Assembly: GCF_042677865.1 (NCBI RefSeq)
Contig: NZ_JBHUDD010000008.1
Location: forward strand, 1-64,000
Length of the DNA: 64,000 nt
Direction of reading: 5' to 3'
DNA from: Lutimaribacter salitolerans
Lineage (GTDB): Bacteria; Pseudomonadota; Alphaproteobacteria; Rhodobacterales; Rhodobacteraceae
Position 1 is the stretch's first letter; each line of letters starts with the position of its first letter. The position numbers and the translations under genes were made by a program. Below, piece by piece: positions 43,001 through 51,866 of this stretch. The notes under the pieces are model-generated. The model had not been told where the DNA came from, did no database searches, and saw nothing but the letters and a program-made list of their open reading frames with translations.

Positions 43001-44326
43001 ACGCGGGTCGGGCAGATAGATCCCGTCGACACTTACCTGCAACTGGCCATCCACCGCGCCGTCGTCGGTGCCCTGCGGAATGATGATCCGGCCGCCCGCG
43101 TTAAGCGCCAGCGAGTCCAGCGCGGTGCCGTCGGCCTGCACCACCTGCCGTGCCTCGGTGCGGAATTCCCATGCGTCATCCGCCGCACGGTCGTATTGCA
43201 GCGACAGGTCGGCGCTGGCCAGTTCGGTGCCCCCCTCGCCCAGCGGCACGCGCACCGGGTCGCCGTCAGGGTCGACAATCTGGCCGGTCAGGTCCAGCAG
43301 CCGGGGCCAGCCATCGGCCCCGATCGCCCCGCTGCCAGTCAGCGTGATGCTGCGGGCGCGCAGATCCAGCGATTCAAGCACCTGTTCGCCATCGGGGAAC
43401 GTCGCCGCGCGCAGGCTCAGCGCGATGTCAGGCCCAAAGAAAGGGCGGTACTGCGGGGCAAACACCGGCGCGATATCCCCGCCCACATCGGCGTTGACGC
43501 GGCGCGTCGTGCCGTCCTCATCGGTCTCGGTTGCCAAGGTGACGGTGCCGGCCAGCCGGTCCTCGCCATCCGTGGCAAGGCGGATATCGGCCTGAAAGTC
43601 ATCGATCGGATCGTTGCCGGTGACCTGTAACAGGATCGCGGGCTGGCCCGGCAGGTCCAGCAGGTTGGCCACGATGCCATCTTCGCCCTCTTCCACCCGC
43701 AGGTCCAGCGCCAGGTCGCGGCTGGCATTGTCATAGCTGCCGGTCAGCGCGATCTCGCCCTGCCTGTCATCGATCCGCTCGAGGCTCAGCTCGGCCGTGC
43801 CGCTGCCGCCGGACAGCTGGCCGGTGCCCGCCAGCCGCATGACCGCATCCTGACCCAGAAGGTCTGCCCCCAGTTCGACACGGTCCAGCGCCAGGTTGCC
43901 GATATTGATCGCCACTGGCAGGTCAGGCAGGGAAAAGGCGCTGCCGCTGGCCGCGGGTGCCGGGGCCTCGGGGTCGGCGATGGGCGCGCGCGGGATGATC
44001 AGCGCCTCGGCCGAAAGCTCGGCCACCTCCAGCCGCCCCGCCAGCAAAGCTCCGCGGTTCCAGTCCAGAACGGCCCCGCGCAGGGTCAGCCACACGCCCT
44101 CGCTGTCGGCGATGGTCAGCTCGTCGATCGTGGCGCGGCCCGAAAGGGCACCGGAAAAGCCAACGATGCGAATATCGCGCCCGGTGGCCGACAGGTTGTC
44201 CTCAAGAAACGCCTGCAGGATGCCCCGGTCGCGCTCGGAGTTCTGTGCCAGCGCCGGCATGGGCAAAAGCCAGGCTGCCAGCATCATCACGGCGACCACG
44301 CGCATATATGCCAGCGCCCAGGTCAA
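40028..44326 (-). CDS. tamB: Translocation and assembly module protein TamB
   Basis: The 1432-residue product starts with a signal/anchor (VVAVMMLAAWLLPMPALA) and is almost wholly beta-strand repeat, as expected of TamB/AsmA-like bridge proteins that shuttle lipids and outer-membrane proteins. The C-terminal DUF490 domain ends NLEVSPSVTVRGRLRSDGDTGIGVYFERDY. Two units of about 169 residues around the middle are near copies (ALDQPQVDPLLAG ... ITGD ... GALSDFSSLVGRDLGG). Its ATG overlaps the TamA stop (ATGA). Confidence 0.93.
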   Translation of the reverse strand: MTWALAYMRVVAVMMLAAWLLPMPALAQNSERDRGILQAFLEDNLSATGRDIRIVGFSGALSGRATIDELTIADSEGVWLTLRGAVLDWNRGALLAGRLEVAELSAEALIIPRAPIADPEAPAPAASGSAFSLPDLPVAINIGNLALDRVELGADLLGQDAVMRLAGTGQLSGGSGTAELSLERIDDRQGEIALTGSYDNASRDLALDLRVEEGEDGIVANLLDLPGQPAILLQVTGNDPIDDFQADIRLATDGEDRLAGTVTLATETDEDGTTRRVNADVGGDIAPVFAPQYRPFFGPDIALSLRAATFPDGEQVLESLDLRARSITLTGSGAIGADGWPRLLDLTGQIVDPDGDPVRVPLGEGGTELASADLSLQYDRAADDAWEFRTEARQVVQADGTALDSLALNAGGRIIIPQGTDDGAVDGQLQVSVDGIYLPDPRLSTAVGDALSGRMAFDWTDGSPLRLSEIDLSGADYGLTGAVTLDQPEEGLDLLADVDMTLAAQDLSRFAPLAGVPLTGAARLAVTGDLAPVSGLVDLRFDGGTTDLALDQPQVDPLLAGEGQLSLRVVRGTTGTRVEGLRIATDHATITGDAELREEDVEFGLDTRVDDVALVAPELQGPATLTAQGSGTYATVDLIAEASLPGQAALNWQGQLSDLDSAPRLAGEARVQLGALSDFSSLVGRDLGGAITARADVALALSDMTGRVDLEADTTDLALDQPQVDPLLAGNGRLEARVQRDASGVQVDRLNITTDHATITGDGRVGDEGGSFDLNARLAEVSMVAPGLEGPASLTAQGSGTDTEWDLTADATLPGQTEVNWQGRLTDLDSAAQLAGQLRAQVGALSAYSTLAGRRLGGSIAADADISLAIEELAGSVDLTLRTQSPSINLPIADSILRGEGQLTTRVTRNAEGRVTVENARLSLPELSGQVDGTSGPQGDSLTASLRLRNGGLLAPELSGPVTIEGTARRDNGTWRVDVDGTASGGTTLATSGTLAADFSRADLALNGRVPLALANARLSPRAVNGIATYDLRLSGPLALSSLSGRIETSDARFALPNLALALEAINARIDLSGGQARIEAGTNVSSGGRLQVTGTTGLSAPFNADLAVQAQNLGLRQARLFETTADGTITLRGPLTGGARIAGVIDLGPAELRIPASSGASFADLPGLRHVNEPAEVRRVRQWAGLVEQPGDGRRAARGPAFPIDLTIRAPSRIFVRGRGLDAELGGQLRLLGTTADLVPQGRFELVRGRFDILGQRLVLDEGFVNLQGSFDPYLRFSATTQTTNASVTLGLEGLASAPELLLSSVPSLPEDEILSLLLFGRDLTEISPLQALRLANALRTLSGRGGAGLTGQLRESLSLDDLDVSTDADGTVQARAGKYLSENIYSDVVVNGTGETEINLNLEVSPSVTVRGRLRSDGDTGIGVYFERDY
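42120..42760 (-). repeat. Internal duplication in tamB, 507-base period
   Basis: The CTGCGGCTG(G/A)TCCAGCGCC(A)-type segment at about 42151 is repeated at about 42658, an offset of 507 bases (169 codons). The matching protein units carry ALDQPQVDPLLAG, DHATITGD, LTAQGSGT and LGALS. The extent given is approximate; the repeat is at protein level with diverged DNA. A third, weaker unit follows (SINLPIADSILRGEGQL). Confidence 0.7.
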
Positions 44327-46152
44327 AACGACTGTCCGATGCCGATGTAGATTTGCACGCCGTCCCCGGTACTGCCCGACACGGGGGCCGCCACATCCAG
44401 CCGGATCGGCCCCACGACCGTGTCATAGCGCAGGCCAAGCCCGGCGCCGGCGTGCCAGTCGCCCGATCCATCGAAAAACGCCTCGGAGCCGACATAGCCG
44501 GCATCGACAAAGCCCACGGCGCTGAAATCACCGCGCACCTTGGCGCGCAGTTCACCCGACAGACCGACAAAGCTGCGTCCGCCGGATTTCAGGCCGCCAG
44601 TGGTCACACCAAGCGACTGATAGGGCTGGCCCCGCACCGTGCCGCCGCCGCCCGAATAGAACAGGAACCGTGGTGGCGTCCTGTCCAGCGCGGCCCCCAG
44701 CAGCGATCCAACCTGTGCCCGACCCGCCAGAACGAACCGTGCGTCATCATCCAGAGCGCGATAGGCGCGACCGTCCAGCATCAGGCGCCCGCCGGAATCG
44801 GCGCCCTCGATGCCTATGAAAGGCGTGATGTCGGCACGCAGAAAGCTGCCGCTTGTGGGGTTCAGGATTTCGTCGCGGCGGTCCCACGTCAGGGAAACAG
44901 GCAAGGTGAACAGCGTGAAGTCGCGGGTGCCGAAGGCGTCGGTGGTATCCTCGGTCTCAAGCCCCAGACCGACCTCGACCTCCAGCGTGTCGGAAAAGAT
45001 CCGATGCGCGCCGACAATGATGCTGGCGCGGTCGGTTTCGAACTCGGGTTCGTCCAGACGCTCGACCAGGCCCTGAAACCAGAAACTGGTGTCGGGGCCA
45101 TAGCTGGCAGGGCGTTCGCCGCGCACGCTCAGGCGATAGTTGGTGCCGCCGCGTTGCCCGCCGATGCCTGACACCTCGCCTTCGACGCGCAACCGTTCTG
45201 CCCCGCCCAACAGGTTGCGATGCATCCAGAAACCCGACAGGCGCAGCCCTTCAAAGCTGCTGATCTCGGCCCCGGCCCCGATGCGGCGGGGGGCCTCGTC
45301 GACCAGTTGCGCGGTGACATCCATGCGGTTGTCGGGCGGCACGATCGTGCCTTCCTCCAGCTGAACCGAGCGGAACGCCCCGGTGCGGCGCAACCGCTGG
45401 GCCGACAGGCGCAGCGCCTCGGGCGAAAACACCTCGCCCTCGGGCAGGCCCGCGATCTTGCGCACGCGGCGCGGGGTGACGGCACTGCCGGGGGCCACCT
45501 GCAGACTGCCAAAGCGCACCAGCGGGCCGGGGGCCAAGTCCACCTGCGCATCCAGACGGTTCGCGGCGTGATCGGCGGTGATCTGCTGGCCCGCAACCTC
45601 GGCGCGGGCATGGCCGGCTTCGCGCCAGCCCTCGACCGCGCCCTGCGTGGCATCGCGCAGAACGGTGGCGCGGGCACGCTGGCCGGTGGCGAACGCGGTC
45701 GGCAGGGCATGGTCGGGGGCAAGTGGCGCTATGCGGGTGGTGCCGAACCGGAAGGGCCGGCCCGGATCGACCGACACGGCGATGGTGCTGATCTGCTCAG
45801 GCGTGTCCAGTGGCGGGATCAACGCGGCCTCGCGCCCGTCGATCAGGATCGAGACCCGGCCGCTGTAATAGCCGTTGGCATACAGCGTCTCGACAAGGCG
45901 GTTGTAGTCTGACAGCGCCGCCGACAACAGGTCCTGTGGTTCGGTCGTGCCCTCGGCCTGTGCGCTGCGCAGGATCGAGGCGGTGTTCAACTCGGGCTCC
46001 AGCGTCTCGGCGGCTGGGCCGGTCACCGAAAGGTCCAGACTGTCGAGCGCCAGGACGGGCGACCACGCCCCGATTGCCAGACTTGCCGACACAGCCAGGG
46101 GTGAAAGGCGCAGGTAGCCCAAGATGCGACCCTTTCCGATACGAAAGCACAT
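44323..46152 (-). CDS. tamA: Outer-membrane translocation assembly protein TamA (BamA superfamily)
   Basis: The 609-residue product has a signal peptide ending near SPVLALDS, POTRA-like domains through about residue 300 (RRVRKIAGLPEGEVFSPEALRLSAQRLRRTGAFRSVQLEEG) and a C-terminal 16-strand barrel. The barrel has the conserved VRGQPYQSLG motif of Omp85 proteins (loop 6) and the terminal aromatic Phe. The start at ATG 46152 was preferred to an upstream TTG at 46158. It precedes tamB and works with it. Confidence 0.92.
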   Translation of the reverse strand: MCFRIGKGRILGYLRLSPLAVSASLAIGAWSPVLALDSLDLSVTGPAAETLEPELNTASILRSAQAEGTTEPQDLLSAALSDYNRLVETLYANGYYSGRVSILIDGREAALIPPLDTPEQISTIAVSVDPGRPFRFGTTRIAPLAPDHALPTAFATGQRARATVLRDATQGAVEGWREAGHARAEVAGQQITADHAANRLDAQVDLAPGPLVRFGSLQVAPGSAVTPRRVRKIAGLPEGEVFSPEALRLSAQRLRRTGAFRSVQLEEGTIVPPDNRMDVTAQLVDEAPRRIGAGAEISSFEGLRLSGFWMHRNLLGGAERLRVEGEVSGIGGQRGGTNYRLSVRGERPASYGPDTSFWFQGLVERLDEPEFETDRASIIVGAHRIFSDTLEVEVGLGLETEDTTDAFGTRDFTLFTLPVSLTWDRRDEILNPTSGSFLRADITPFIGIEGADSGGRLMLDGRAYRALDDDARFVLAGRAQVGSLLGAALDRTPPRFLFYSGGGGTVRGQPYQSLGVTTGGLKSGGRSFVGLSGELRAKVRGDFSAVGFVDAGYVGSEAFFDGSGDWHAGAGLGLRYDTVVGPIRLDVAAPVSGSTGDGVQIYIGIGQSF

Positions 46153-46249
46153 ATCCAACAGTCATAGAAGCTTACCGCCGCGAGGGCCATGCGGATTTGG
46201 CCAATCGGCGGAAAACTGTTGATGACTTTATCGCGAGATCGCGGCCTTG

Positions 46250-47179
46250 TCAGGGCAACAGGTACAGCCAGACCCAGATCGTGCCGATCGACAGGGCGGT
46301 GGCGAGCAGGATCGATGATGCGGCGACGCGGCGGGCGCGGCCATACATGTTGGCAAAGACATAGGCGTTGATCCCCGGTGCCATCGCCGCAGTCAGGATG
46401 GCCGAGCGAAATGCCTCGGTCGGCAGTTTGTACAGCGTGCCCATCATCCAGGTGACGCTGGGATGCAGGATCAGCGACACCGCGCAGACATAGGCGATGA
46501 TGCGGAAGTCCCCGTCAGGGCGATAGCGGTACAAGACGCCGCCCATTCCGAACAGCGCGCAGGGGATGGCCGCGCGCACCAGCATGTCCACCGCGTCGTT
46601 GAGGATTTGCGGCACCGGTGCACCGCTCAGGTTGACGGCAAAGCCCAGCAGGATGCCGATCACCAGCGCGTTGCGGAACATCGCGCGCGCCACCTTGGCA
46701 GGCAGGGCGCGGGCGGGCGTGCCGCGGGCGCGGGCAATCTCCATCGCGGTAATGCCCAGACCATAGCAGAACGGCGAATGGATGGCGACAATGGCATAGT
46801 TGGACTGCAATGCATCTGTGCCATAGGCGCGTTCGGTCATCGCCAGACCCAGCATCAGCGAATTGGCGAACAGGCAGGCAAAGCCGATCGCCACCGCATC
46901 CTCCCAGTCGCGGCCGAACAGATAGCGCCCGCCCAGCAAGCCAACGGCAAAGCCCGTGGTCGACCCGGCATAGAAGCTGACCAGCAGCGCCAGGTCGAAA
47001 TTCTGCCCCAGATCCAGCGTCGAGATGGCGCGGAACAACAGCGCCGGAATGGCGAAATTCTGGGTGAAAGCCATCAGGCCATCCACGCCGCCCTCGGAAA
47101 ACCAGCCGCGCCAGACGGCGACATAGCCGAACCCGATCACGGCAAAGACCGGCAGGATGACATCAAGCAGCGCCTGCAT
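46250..47179 (-). CDS. AEC (auxin efflux carrier) family transporter
   Basis: The 309-residue membrane protein has about ten helices. The two halves are joined by a loop near residues 150-175 (RARGTPARALPAKVARAMFRNAL). Landmarks are FGYVAVWRGWFSEGGVDGLMAFTQNFAIPALLFRAI and GNALVIGILLGFAVNLSGAPVPQ, as in AEC permeases for organic acids or similar anions. Substrate not predictable. ATG at 47179. Confidence 0.9.
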   Translation of the reverse strand: MQALLDVILPVFAVIGFGYVAVWRGWFSEGGVDGLMAFTQNFAIPALLFRAISTLDLGQNFDLALLVSFYAGSTTGFAVGLLGGRYLFGRDWEDAVAIGFACLFANSLMLGLAMTERAYGTDALQSNYAIVAIHSPFCYGLGITAMEIARARGTPARALPAKVARAMFRNALVIGILLGFAVNLSGAPVPQILNDAVDMLVRAAIPCALFGMGGVLYRYRPDGDFRIIAYVCAVSLILHPSVTWMMGTLYKLPTEAFRSAILTAAMAPGINAYVFANMYGRARRVAASSILLATALSIGTIWVWLYLLP

Positions 47180-47213
47180 TACCGGGCCTTTTCACGGGTT
47201 GAGAGTGCGGGAT

Positions 47214-47246
47214 GCCTCCGGCGGGAGTTTATCCGGCAAGATGAAG
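47214..47246 (+). repeat. recurrent intergenic element, copy 4
   Basis: Begins GCCTCCGGCGGGAGTTT and ends CCGGCAAGATGAAG, in the 87-base gap between the AEC gene start and the MBL gene stop. It is the closest match to copy 1. Confidence 0.7.
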
Positions 47247-47266
47247 TTCGGACCGGGCGCAAACAG

Positions 47267-48064
47267 TTATACCGTATAACGAATAACCATCCCGTCATAG
47301 GCCGGGGTGATATGCTCGGGCGTTTCGTCCGCGACGGTCTGGTAATCCAGATCGATGTGCATGTTGGTCAGCACCGCCCGGCGCGGGGCCAGTTGGGTGA
47401 TCCAGTCCAGCGTCTGGTCCAGATGCGCGTGCGTCGGGTGAGGCGTGCGGCGCAGCGCGTCGACGATCCAGCAATCCAGACCCTGCAACACCGGCCAGGC
47501 GTCATCGTAGATTCTGAGCACATCCGGCAAATAGGCCAGGTCACCCACCCGGAATCCCAGCGCGTCGATGGCCCCGTGGTTGACCTTGAACGGCGTCAGG
47601 GTGATCGGCCCGCCTGCCCCGTCCACGGTGACATCGCCCTTGATCGTGTGCATGTCCAGGATCGGGGGATAGGGGCTGTCGTCGGGCTGGACAAAGGCAT
47701 AGCCGAACCGGGAATACAGATCATTCTGCGTGTCGCCATCGGCCCAGACCGGCAGGCGCTTGCGCATGTTGAACACGATCATCCGCAGATCGTCGAGGCC
47801 ATGGACATGATCGGCGTGGCTGTGGGTCCAGATCACGCCATCCAAGGCGCCCACGCCCGCATCCAGCAACTGGCTGCGCAGATCGGGCGAGGTGTCGATC
47901 AAAACACGGGTGAGGCCCGCCTCGGTTTCACGCTCGATCATCATCGAGCAGCGACGGCGGCTGTTTTTCGGGTTCGTCGGGTCGCAATCGCCCCAATGCC
48001 CGCCAAGACGCGGAACGCCGCCGGATGATCCGCAGCCAAGGATGGTGAAACGCAGCTCGGCCAT
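47267..48064 (-). CDS. MBL-fold metallo-hydrolase (PhnP-like)
   Basis: The 265-residue metallo-beta-lactamase-fold hydrolase has HSHADH (81-86) as the zinc site. The N-terminal LGCGSSGGVPRLGGHWGDCDPTNPKNSRRRCSMMI resembles PhnP-type phosphodiesterases. This protein is regularly encoded beside TatD and HolB in alphaproteobacteria, as here. Its ATG shares a base with the tatD stop (TGATG). Last gene of the operon. Confidence 0.9.
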   Translation of the reverse strand: MAELRFTILGCGSSGGVPRLGGHWGDCDPTNPKNSRRRCSMMIERETEAGLTRVLIDTSPDLRSQLLDAGVGALDGVIWTHSHADHVHGLDDLRMIVFNMRKRLPVWADGDTQNDLYSRFGYAFVQPDDSPYPPILDMHTIKGDVTVDGAGGPITLTPFKVNHGAIDALGFRVGDLAYLPDVLRIYDDAWPVLQGLDCWIVDALRRTPHPTHAHLDQTLDWITQLAPRRAVLTNMHIDLDYQTVADETPEHITPAYDGMVIRYTV

Positions 48065-48870
48065 CAGGCGGCGGCCCTCCATTGCGCGGCTTTCCAGAAC
48101 AGGCGGTCGAAATTGGCCTGCGTCTGCGCAGCGAAATCGGGGTATGGCATGCCGAACACCTCGGCCGCGACCTGCGCGGTGTGCGCGGTATAGGCGGGTT
48201 CGTTGCGCTTGCCGCGATGGGGCTTGGGGGCAAGATAGGGTGCGTCGGTTTCCACCAGCACGCGCTCGACCGGGGCGGCGGCGAAAATTTCGCGCACTTC
48301 GGAGGATTTTGGAAAGGTGGCGATGCCCGACATCGACAGGTAGAACCCCAGCTCCAGCGCCGCGCGGGCCAGATCCGGCCCAGACGAAAAGCAGTGCATC
48401 ACGCAGGTATAGGGCCGGTCGCGGTGCATTTCGGTCAGGAGGCGCGCCATGTCGTCATCGGCGTCACGCGCATGGATGATCAGCGGCAGACCGGTTTCCT
48501 GTGCGGCCTGAATATGGATGCGCAGCGATTTCTTCTGCACCTCGGCACTGTCGGCGGTGTAGTGATAATCAAGCCCGGATTCGCCGATGCCCACGAATTT
48601 CGGATGTTGCGCCAGCGCCACCAGTTGATCCACGGCTGCCAAAGGTTCGTCAGCCGCGCTCATCGGGTGGGTGCCGGCGGCATAGAACACCGGCGCGTGA
48701 TCTTCGGCGATGGCGCGCACCTGCGGTTCGTTGCGCAGCCTGGTGCAGATCGTGACCATGCGGGTCACGCCCGCATCAACCGCACGGGCGATGACGTCGG
48801 GCAGTTCATCGGCGAAATCGGGAAAATCCAGATGGCAATGGCTGTCGGTGATTTCGGGCGTTTCGGTCAT
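48064..48870 (-). CDS. tatD: TatD family hydrolase
   Basis: The 268-residue TIM-barrel metal-dependent hydrolase begins ITDSHCHLDFPDFADEL (His11, His13 ligands) and contains ESGLDYHYT, LPLIIHARDADDDMARL, HCFSSGPDLARAAL and ETDAPYLAPKPHRGKRNEPAY. These are the full TatD motifs; the family has DNase activity. It follows holB by 15 bases. Confidence 0.94.
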   Translation of the reverse strand: MTETPEITDSHCHLDFPDFADELPDVIARAVDAGVTRMVTICTRLRNEPQVRAIAEDHAPVFYAAGTHPMSAADEPLAAVDQLVALAQHPKFVGIGESGLDYHYTADSAEVQKKSLRIHIQAAQETGLPLIIHARDADDDMARLLTEMHRDRPYTCVMHCFSSGPDLARAALELGFYLSMSGIATFPKSSEVREIFAAAPVERVLVETDAPYLAPKPHRGKRNEPAYTAHTAQVAAEVFGMPYPDFAAQTQANFDRLFWKAAQWRAAA

Positions 48871-48885
48871 AGCGTCCTTCGCGGC

Positions 48886-50034
48886 TTACGCGGCGGTTTG
48901 CTGAATCTTGAAGACCGTATCTAGGACAAGGGAGGCAGGGTCAAGGTTGACTGCCCGTGCATGGCCTACCCGTGCGCTGATGGTTTGCGCCAGATCGGCC
49001 CAGGCGCGGGCATGGCGCGGCGTGGGGGCCAGCCGTGCCAGCAGATCGGATTCGCCCGGGGCGGCGGGCACTTGCGGGGGGTGGCCCATCGCCCCGGTGC
49101 GCGCCAACCGCGCCAGCAGCAGATCCTGCAGGTGAAACAACAGATCCAGCCGCGCCTCGGCCCCGCGCGCGGCGGCCAGTTCGGCCAGTTTCAGCGCGCG
49201 CGGCCGATCCAGCCGGGGCAGTGTCGCATACAGCGCCACAAGATCAGCATAGAGTTTCAGCCCGTCCAGATTGATCAGGCGCACCGCCTCGCCCACCGAT
49301 CCGGCGGAAAGCTCGGCCAGAGCGGCGGTATCGGCGGGCGTGTCGACGTCCGCCTGCGCCAGCGCCTGCTTCATGCCTTCAGGCGTCAGGGTGCAAAGCC
49401 GCAATTCGCGGCAGCGCGAGCGGATCGTGGGCAGCAGGCGCGAGGGCTGGTGGCTGACCAGCAAAAGGGTGGTGCGGGCGGGCGGCTCTTCGAGCATCTT
49501 GAGCAGGGCGTTGGCGGCCTGTGTGTTCATCTCGTCAGCGGCATCGACGATCACCACGCGCCGGCCCCCGTCCGAGGCGGACAGGTGGAGAAAACGGCCA
49601 AGTTCGCGCACTTCGGCCACACGGATGTCGTTTGAAAACTTGCCGTCCAGCAGGTTCTTGCGGCGTTCGGAGTCCTGCGAGCCTGCGCCGCCGCGCCGCA
49701 GCAGGTGCAACCCGGGTTCAGACAGCGCGCGCAGCCGATGCGCCACCGGGTGATCGGGGTCGATGTGCAAGGACGCCGGGGGCGGCGGTGCGCCGAACAG
49801 GCCATCCTCCTGCGCGTCAGGCGTCGCCAGCAGAAAGCGCGCGATGGCCCAGGCCAGCGTCGCCTTGCCCACGCCGCGCGGGCCGGTCAGCAGCCAGCCG
49901 TGGTGCAGACGGCCCGAATTCCAGCTGTCCAGAAACCCGGCCTGCGCTATATCCTGACCGATCACCCGCGCCGTGTGGCGCGGATGGGGGGCTCCGGCGA
50001 TGCGGTCTGGTTCGGGGGTGTCTGTCTCGCTCAT
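48886..50034 (-). CDS. holB: DNA polymerase III subunit delta'
   Basis: The 382-residue AAA+ clamp-loader subunit has a Walker-A-like GPRGVGKATLA, the VVIVDAADEMNTQAANALLKMLEEPP sensor region and SRCRELRLCTL. It works with the delta and gamma/tau subunits to load the sliding clamp. The ATG overlaps the tmk stop (TGA at 50033-50031). Placement between tmk and tatD is typical. Confidence 0.93.
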   Translation of the reverse strand: MSETDTPEPDRIAGAPHPRHTARVIGQDIAQAGFLDSWNSGRLHHGWLLTGPRGVGKATLAWAIARFLLATPDAQEDGLFGAPPPPASLHIDPDHPVAHRLRALSEPGLHLLRRGGAGSQDSERRKNLLDGKFSNDIRVAEVRELGRFLHLSASDGGRRVVIVDAADEMNTQAANALLKMLEEPPARTTLLLVSHQPSRLLPTIRSRCRELRLCTLTPEGMKQALAQADVDTPADTAALAELSAGSVGEAVRLINLDGLKLYADLVALYATLPRLDRPRALKLAELAAARGAEARLDLLFHLQDLLLARLARTGAMGHPPQVPAAPGESDLLARLAPTPRHARAWADLAQTISARVGHARAVNLDPASLVLDTVFKIQQTAA

Positions 50035-50663
50035 TTCAGGCGCGGTTCTACGACGGCGCGCACCTCGGCTGCAACCGCGTCGATCGCCTGCGCGCCGTTC
50101 ACGATGACGATGCGGTCGGGGTGCTGCGCGGCCAGGTCAAGGAACCCTGCGCGCATCCGCTGCTGCAAATCGGCGCCGAAGGTCTCGAACCGTTCCTCGC
50201 CGCCGTTGCGCCCCAGCGCGCGCGACAATCCGGTGGCCGGGTCCATGTCGATCAGCACGGTCAGGTCAGGCTCGACCCCAATCATCAGATCATGCAGCGC
50301 ATCGACCCGCGCGCGCAGGCCCGGGCCGCGCAGACCCTGATACATGCGCGTGCTGTCGGCAAAGCGGTCGCAGATCACCAGCTTGCCTGCCGCCAGCGCG
50401 GGCCGGATCGTGCGTTCCAGGTGGTCGCGCCGGGCGGCCGTGAACAGCAGCAACTCGGTTTCCGCCGACCAGCGGTCGGGATCGCCTTCAAGCACAAGCC
50501 GCCGGATATCCTCGGCCCCCGGGCTACCGCCCGGCTCGCGGGTCAGGACAACATCGTGCCCCATTGCACGCAGGCTGTCAGCCAGCATCCGGGCCTGGGT
50601 GGATTTGCCGGACCCGTCGATGCCCTCGAAACTGATGAAGCGCGCAGGCGCGTGCCGGGTCAA
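50031..50663 (-). CDS. tmk: Thymidylate kinase
   Basis: The 210-residue kinase phosphorylates dTMP. FISFEGIDGSGKSTQ is the P-loop, TREPGGSPGAEDIRRLVL the DR-like block and RFADSTRMYQG the substrate loop. The start is a TTG at 50663 overlapping the dacC stop as TTGA; no ATG is available before the P-loop. The TTG start and the overlap may set a modest expression level. Confidence 0.94.
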   Translation of the reverse strand: MTRHAPARFISFEGIDGSGKSTQARMLADSLRAMGHDVVLTREPGGSPGAEDIRRLVLEGDPDRWSAETELLLFTAARRDHLERTIRPALAAGKLVICDRFADSTRMYQGLRGPGLRARVDALHDLMIGVEPDLTVLIDMDPATGLSRALGRNGGEERFETFGADLQQRMRAGFLDLAAQHPDRIVIVNGAQAIDAVAAEVRAVVEPRLK

Positions 50664-51829
50664 AACGCGCCCTCGGGCCCTTCGTTCAGCTTGCGCAAAA
50701 GCACGGTCGAGGCGGTGGTGATGCGCGAGATGAAGCCGCCGTTGTCGATCGCGCGATCCGCAACCAGCGTCACCCGGGTTTCGGGCAGGCCTTCGGGGGC
50801 AAAGATCAACTCGGCCAGAGGCTGGCCCTTTTCGATGGGCGCGCGCACCGGACCGGTATGGACGACCTCGGCAGGCACGTCATCGCCGCTCAGCACCGGC
50901 AGCAACACGGTCAGATCCTCGGCCGGCACCAGCCCGACGGTGGGTTCGGCCCCCATCCAGACATCGGCCTGCGCGATCACCTGACCCTGCGTGGCAAGGC
51001 GGCGTTCGGCAAACTGGCGAAAGGCCCAGTTGACGATCGCCTGGCTTTCCTCGGCGCGGGCCTGCGCGCTGGGAAGCCCGTTGACCACGAACACCACGCG
51101 CCGGTCCCCCTGTTGCGCCGAACCGGCAAGGCCATACCCAGCCTCTTGCGTATGGCCGGTTTTCAGCCCGTCCGCACCGATACCCAGACCCAGCAGCGGG
51201 TTGCGGTTGCGCACGTTCTGGGGCGCGCGCCCATCGAACAGGAACTCGGTTTCCGCGAACATCTGGTAGAATTCGGGGAAATCCTCGATGATCTTGCGCG
51301 ACAGCAGGGCCAGATCACGCATGCTCATGACGTGGCCGTCCGCGGGCCAGCCGCTGGCATTCTTGAAGGTCGAGTTCGTCAGGCCCATCAATTGTCCGCG
51401 CTGGGTCATCAGGCGGGCAAACCCGGCCTCGGTGCCATCGGGGCTGAGGGTTTCGGCAATCACCACGCAGGCATCATTGCCGGACAGTACGATGATGCCG
51501 CGCAGCAGATCCTCGACGCTGACCCGGTCGGTGGTGTCCAGGAACATGGTCGATCCGCCAAAGCTCATCGCGTGGCTTGAAACGGGCAGCGTCTCGTCCA
51601 GCCGCAACCGACCGTCGCGCACCGCCTCGAACGCCATATACAGCGTCATCAGCTTGGACATCGAGGCCGGCGGCAGCGGCTGATCGGCATTCTTGGACAG
51701 CAAAATAGTGCCGGTCTTGATATCCACCACAAAGGCGGCGCTGGCACGGGTGTCAAAGGCCTGTGCCGGCAGGGCAAGCATCAGGCACGCCAGAAGCGGG
51801 GCAAAGGCGCGTTTGGCGAAACGAAGCAT
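50660..51829 (-). CDS. dacC: D-alanyl-D-alanine carboxypeptidase, DacA/DacC type (class A PBP5-like)
   Basis: The 389-residue low-molecular-weight penicillin-binding protein has a signal peptide (ALPAQAFDTRA), SxxK (PPASMSKLM), SGN (VLSGNDACV) and KTG (DGLKTGHTQ). A C-terminal PBP5_C-like beta domain follows, then an amphipathic tail. It trims D-Ala from peptidoglycan stem peptides. It lies between the SPOR lipoprotein and tmk in the operon. Confidence 0.92.
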   Translation of the reverse strand: MLRFAKRAFAPLLACLMLALPAQAFDTRASAAFVVDIKTGTILLSKNADQPLPPASMSKLMTLYMAFEAVRDGRLRLDETLPVSSHAMSFGGSTMFLDTTDRVSVEDLLRGIIVLSGNDACVVIAETLSPDGTEAGFARLMTQRGQLMGLTNSTFKNASGWPADGHVMSMRDLALLSRKIIEDFPEFYQMFAETEFLFDGRAPQNVRNRNPLLGLGIGADGLKTGHTQEAGYGLAGSAQQGDRRVVFVVNGLPSAQARAEESQAIVNWAFRQFAERRLATQGQVIAQADVWMGAEPTVGLVPAEDLTVLLPVLSGDDVPAEVVHTGPVRAPIEKGQPLAELIFAPEGLPETRVTLVADRAIDNGGFISRITTASTVLLRKLNEGPEGAF

Positions 51830-51866
51830 GGCGGCGGTTTCCTTTATTCTTGACCAGATCAGGCCG

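Noticed and set aside
41675..43630. 651-codon plus-strand frame inside tamB
   Set aside because: It is antisense to tamB; TamB has signal, repeats and conserved C-terminus, the opposite frame has none.
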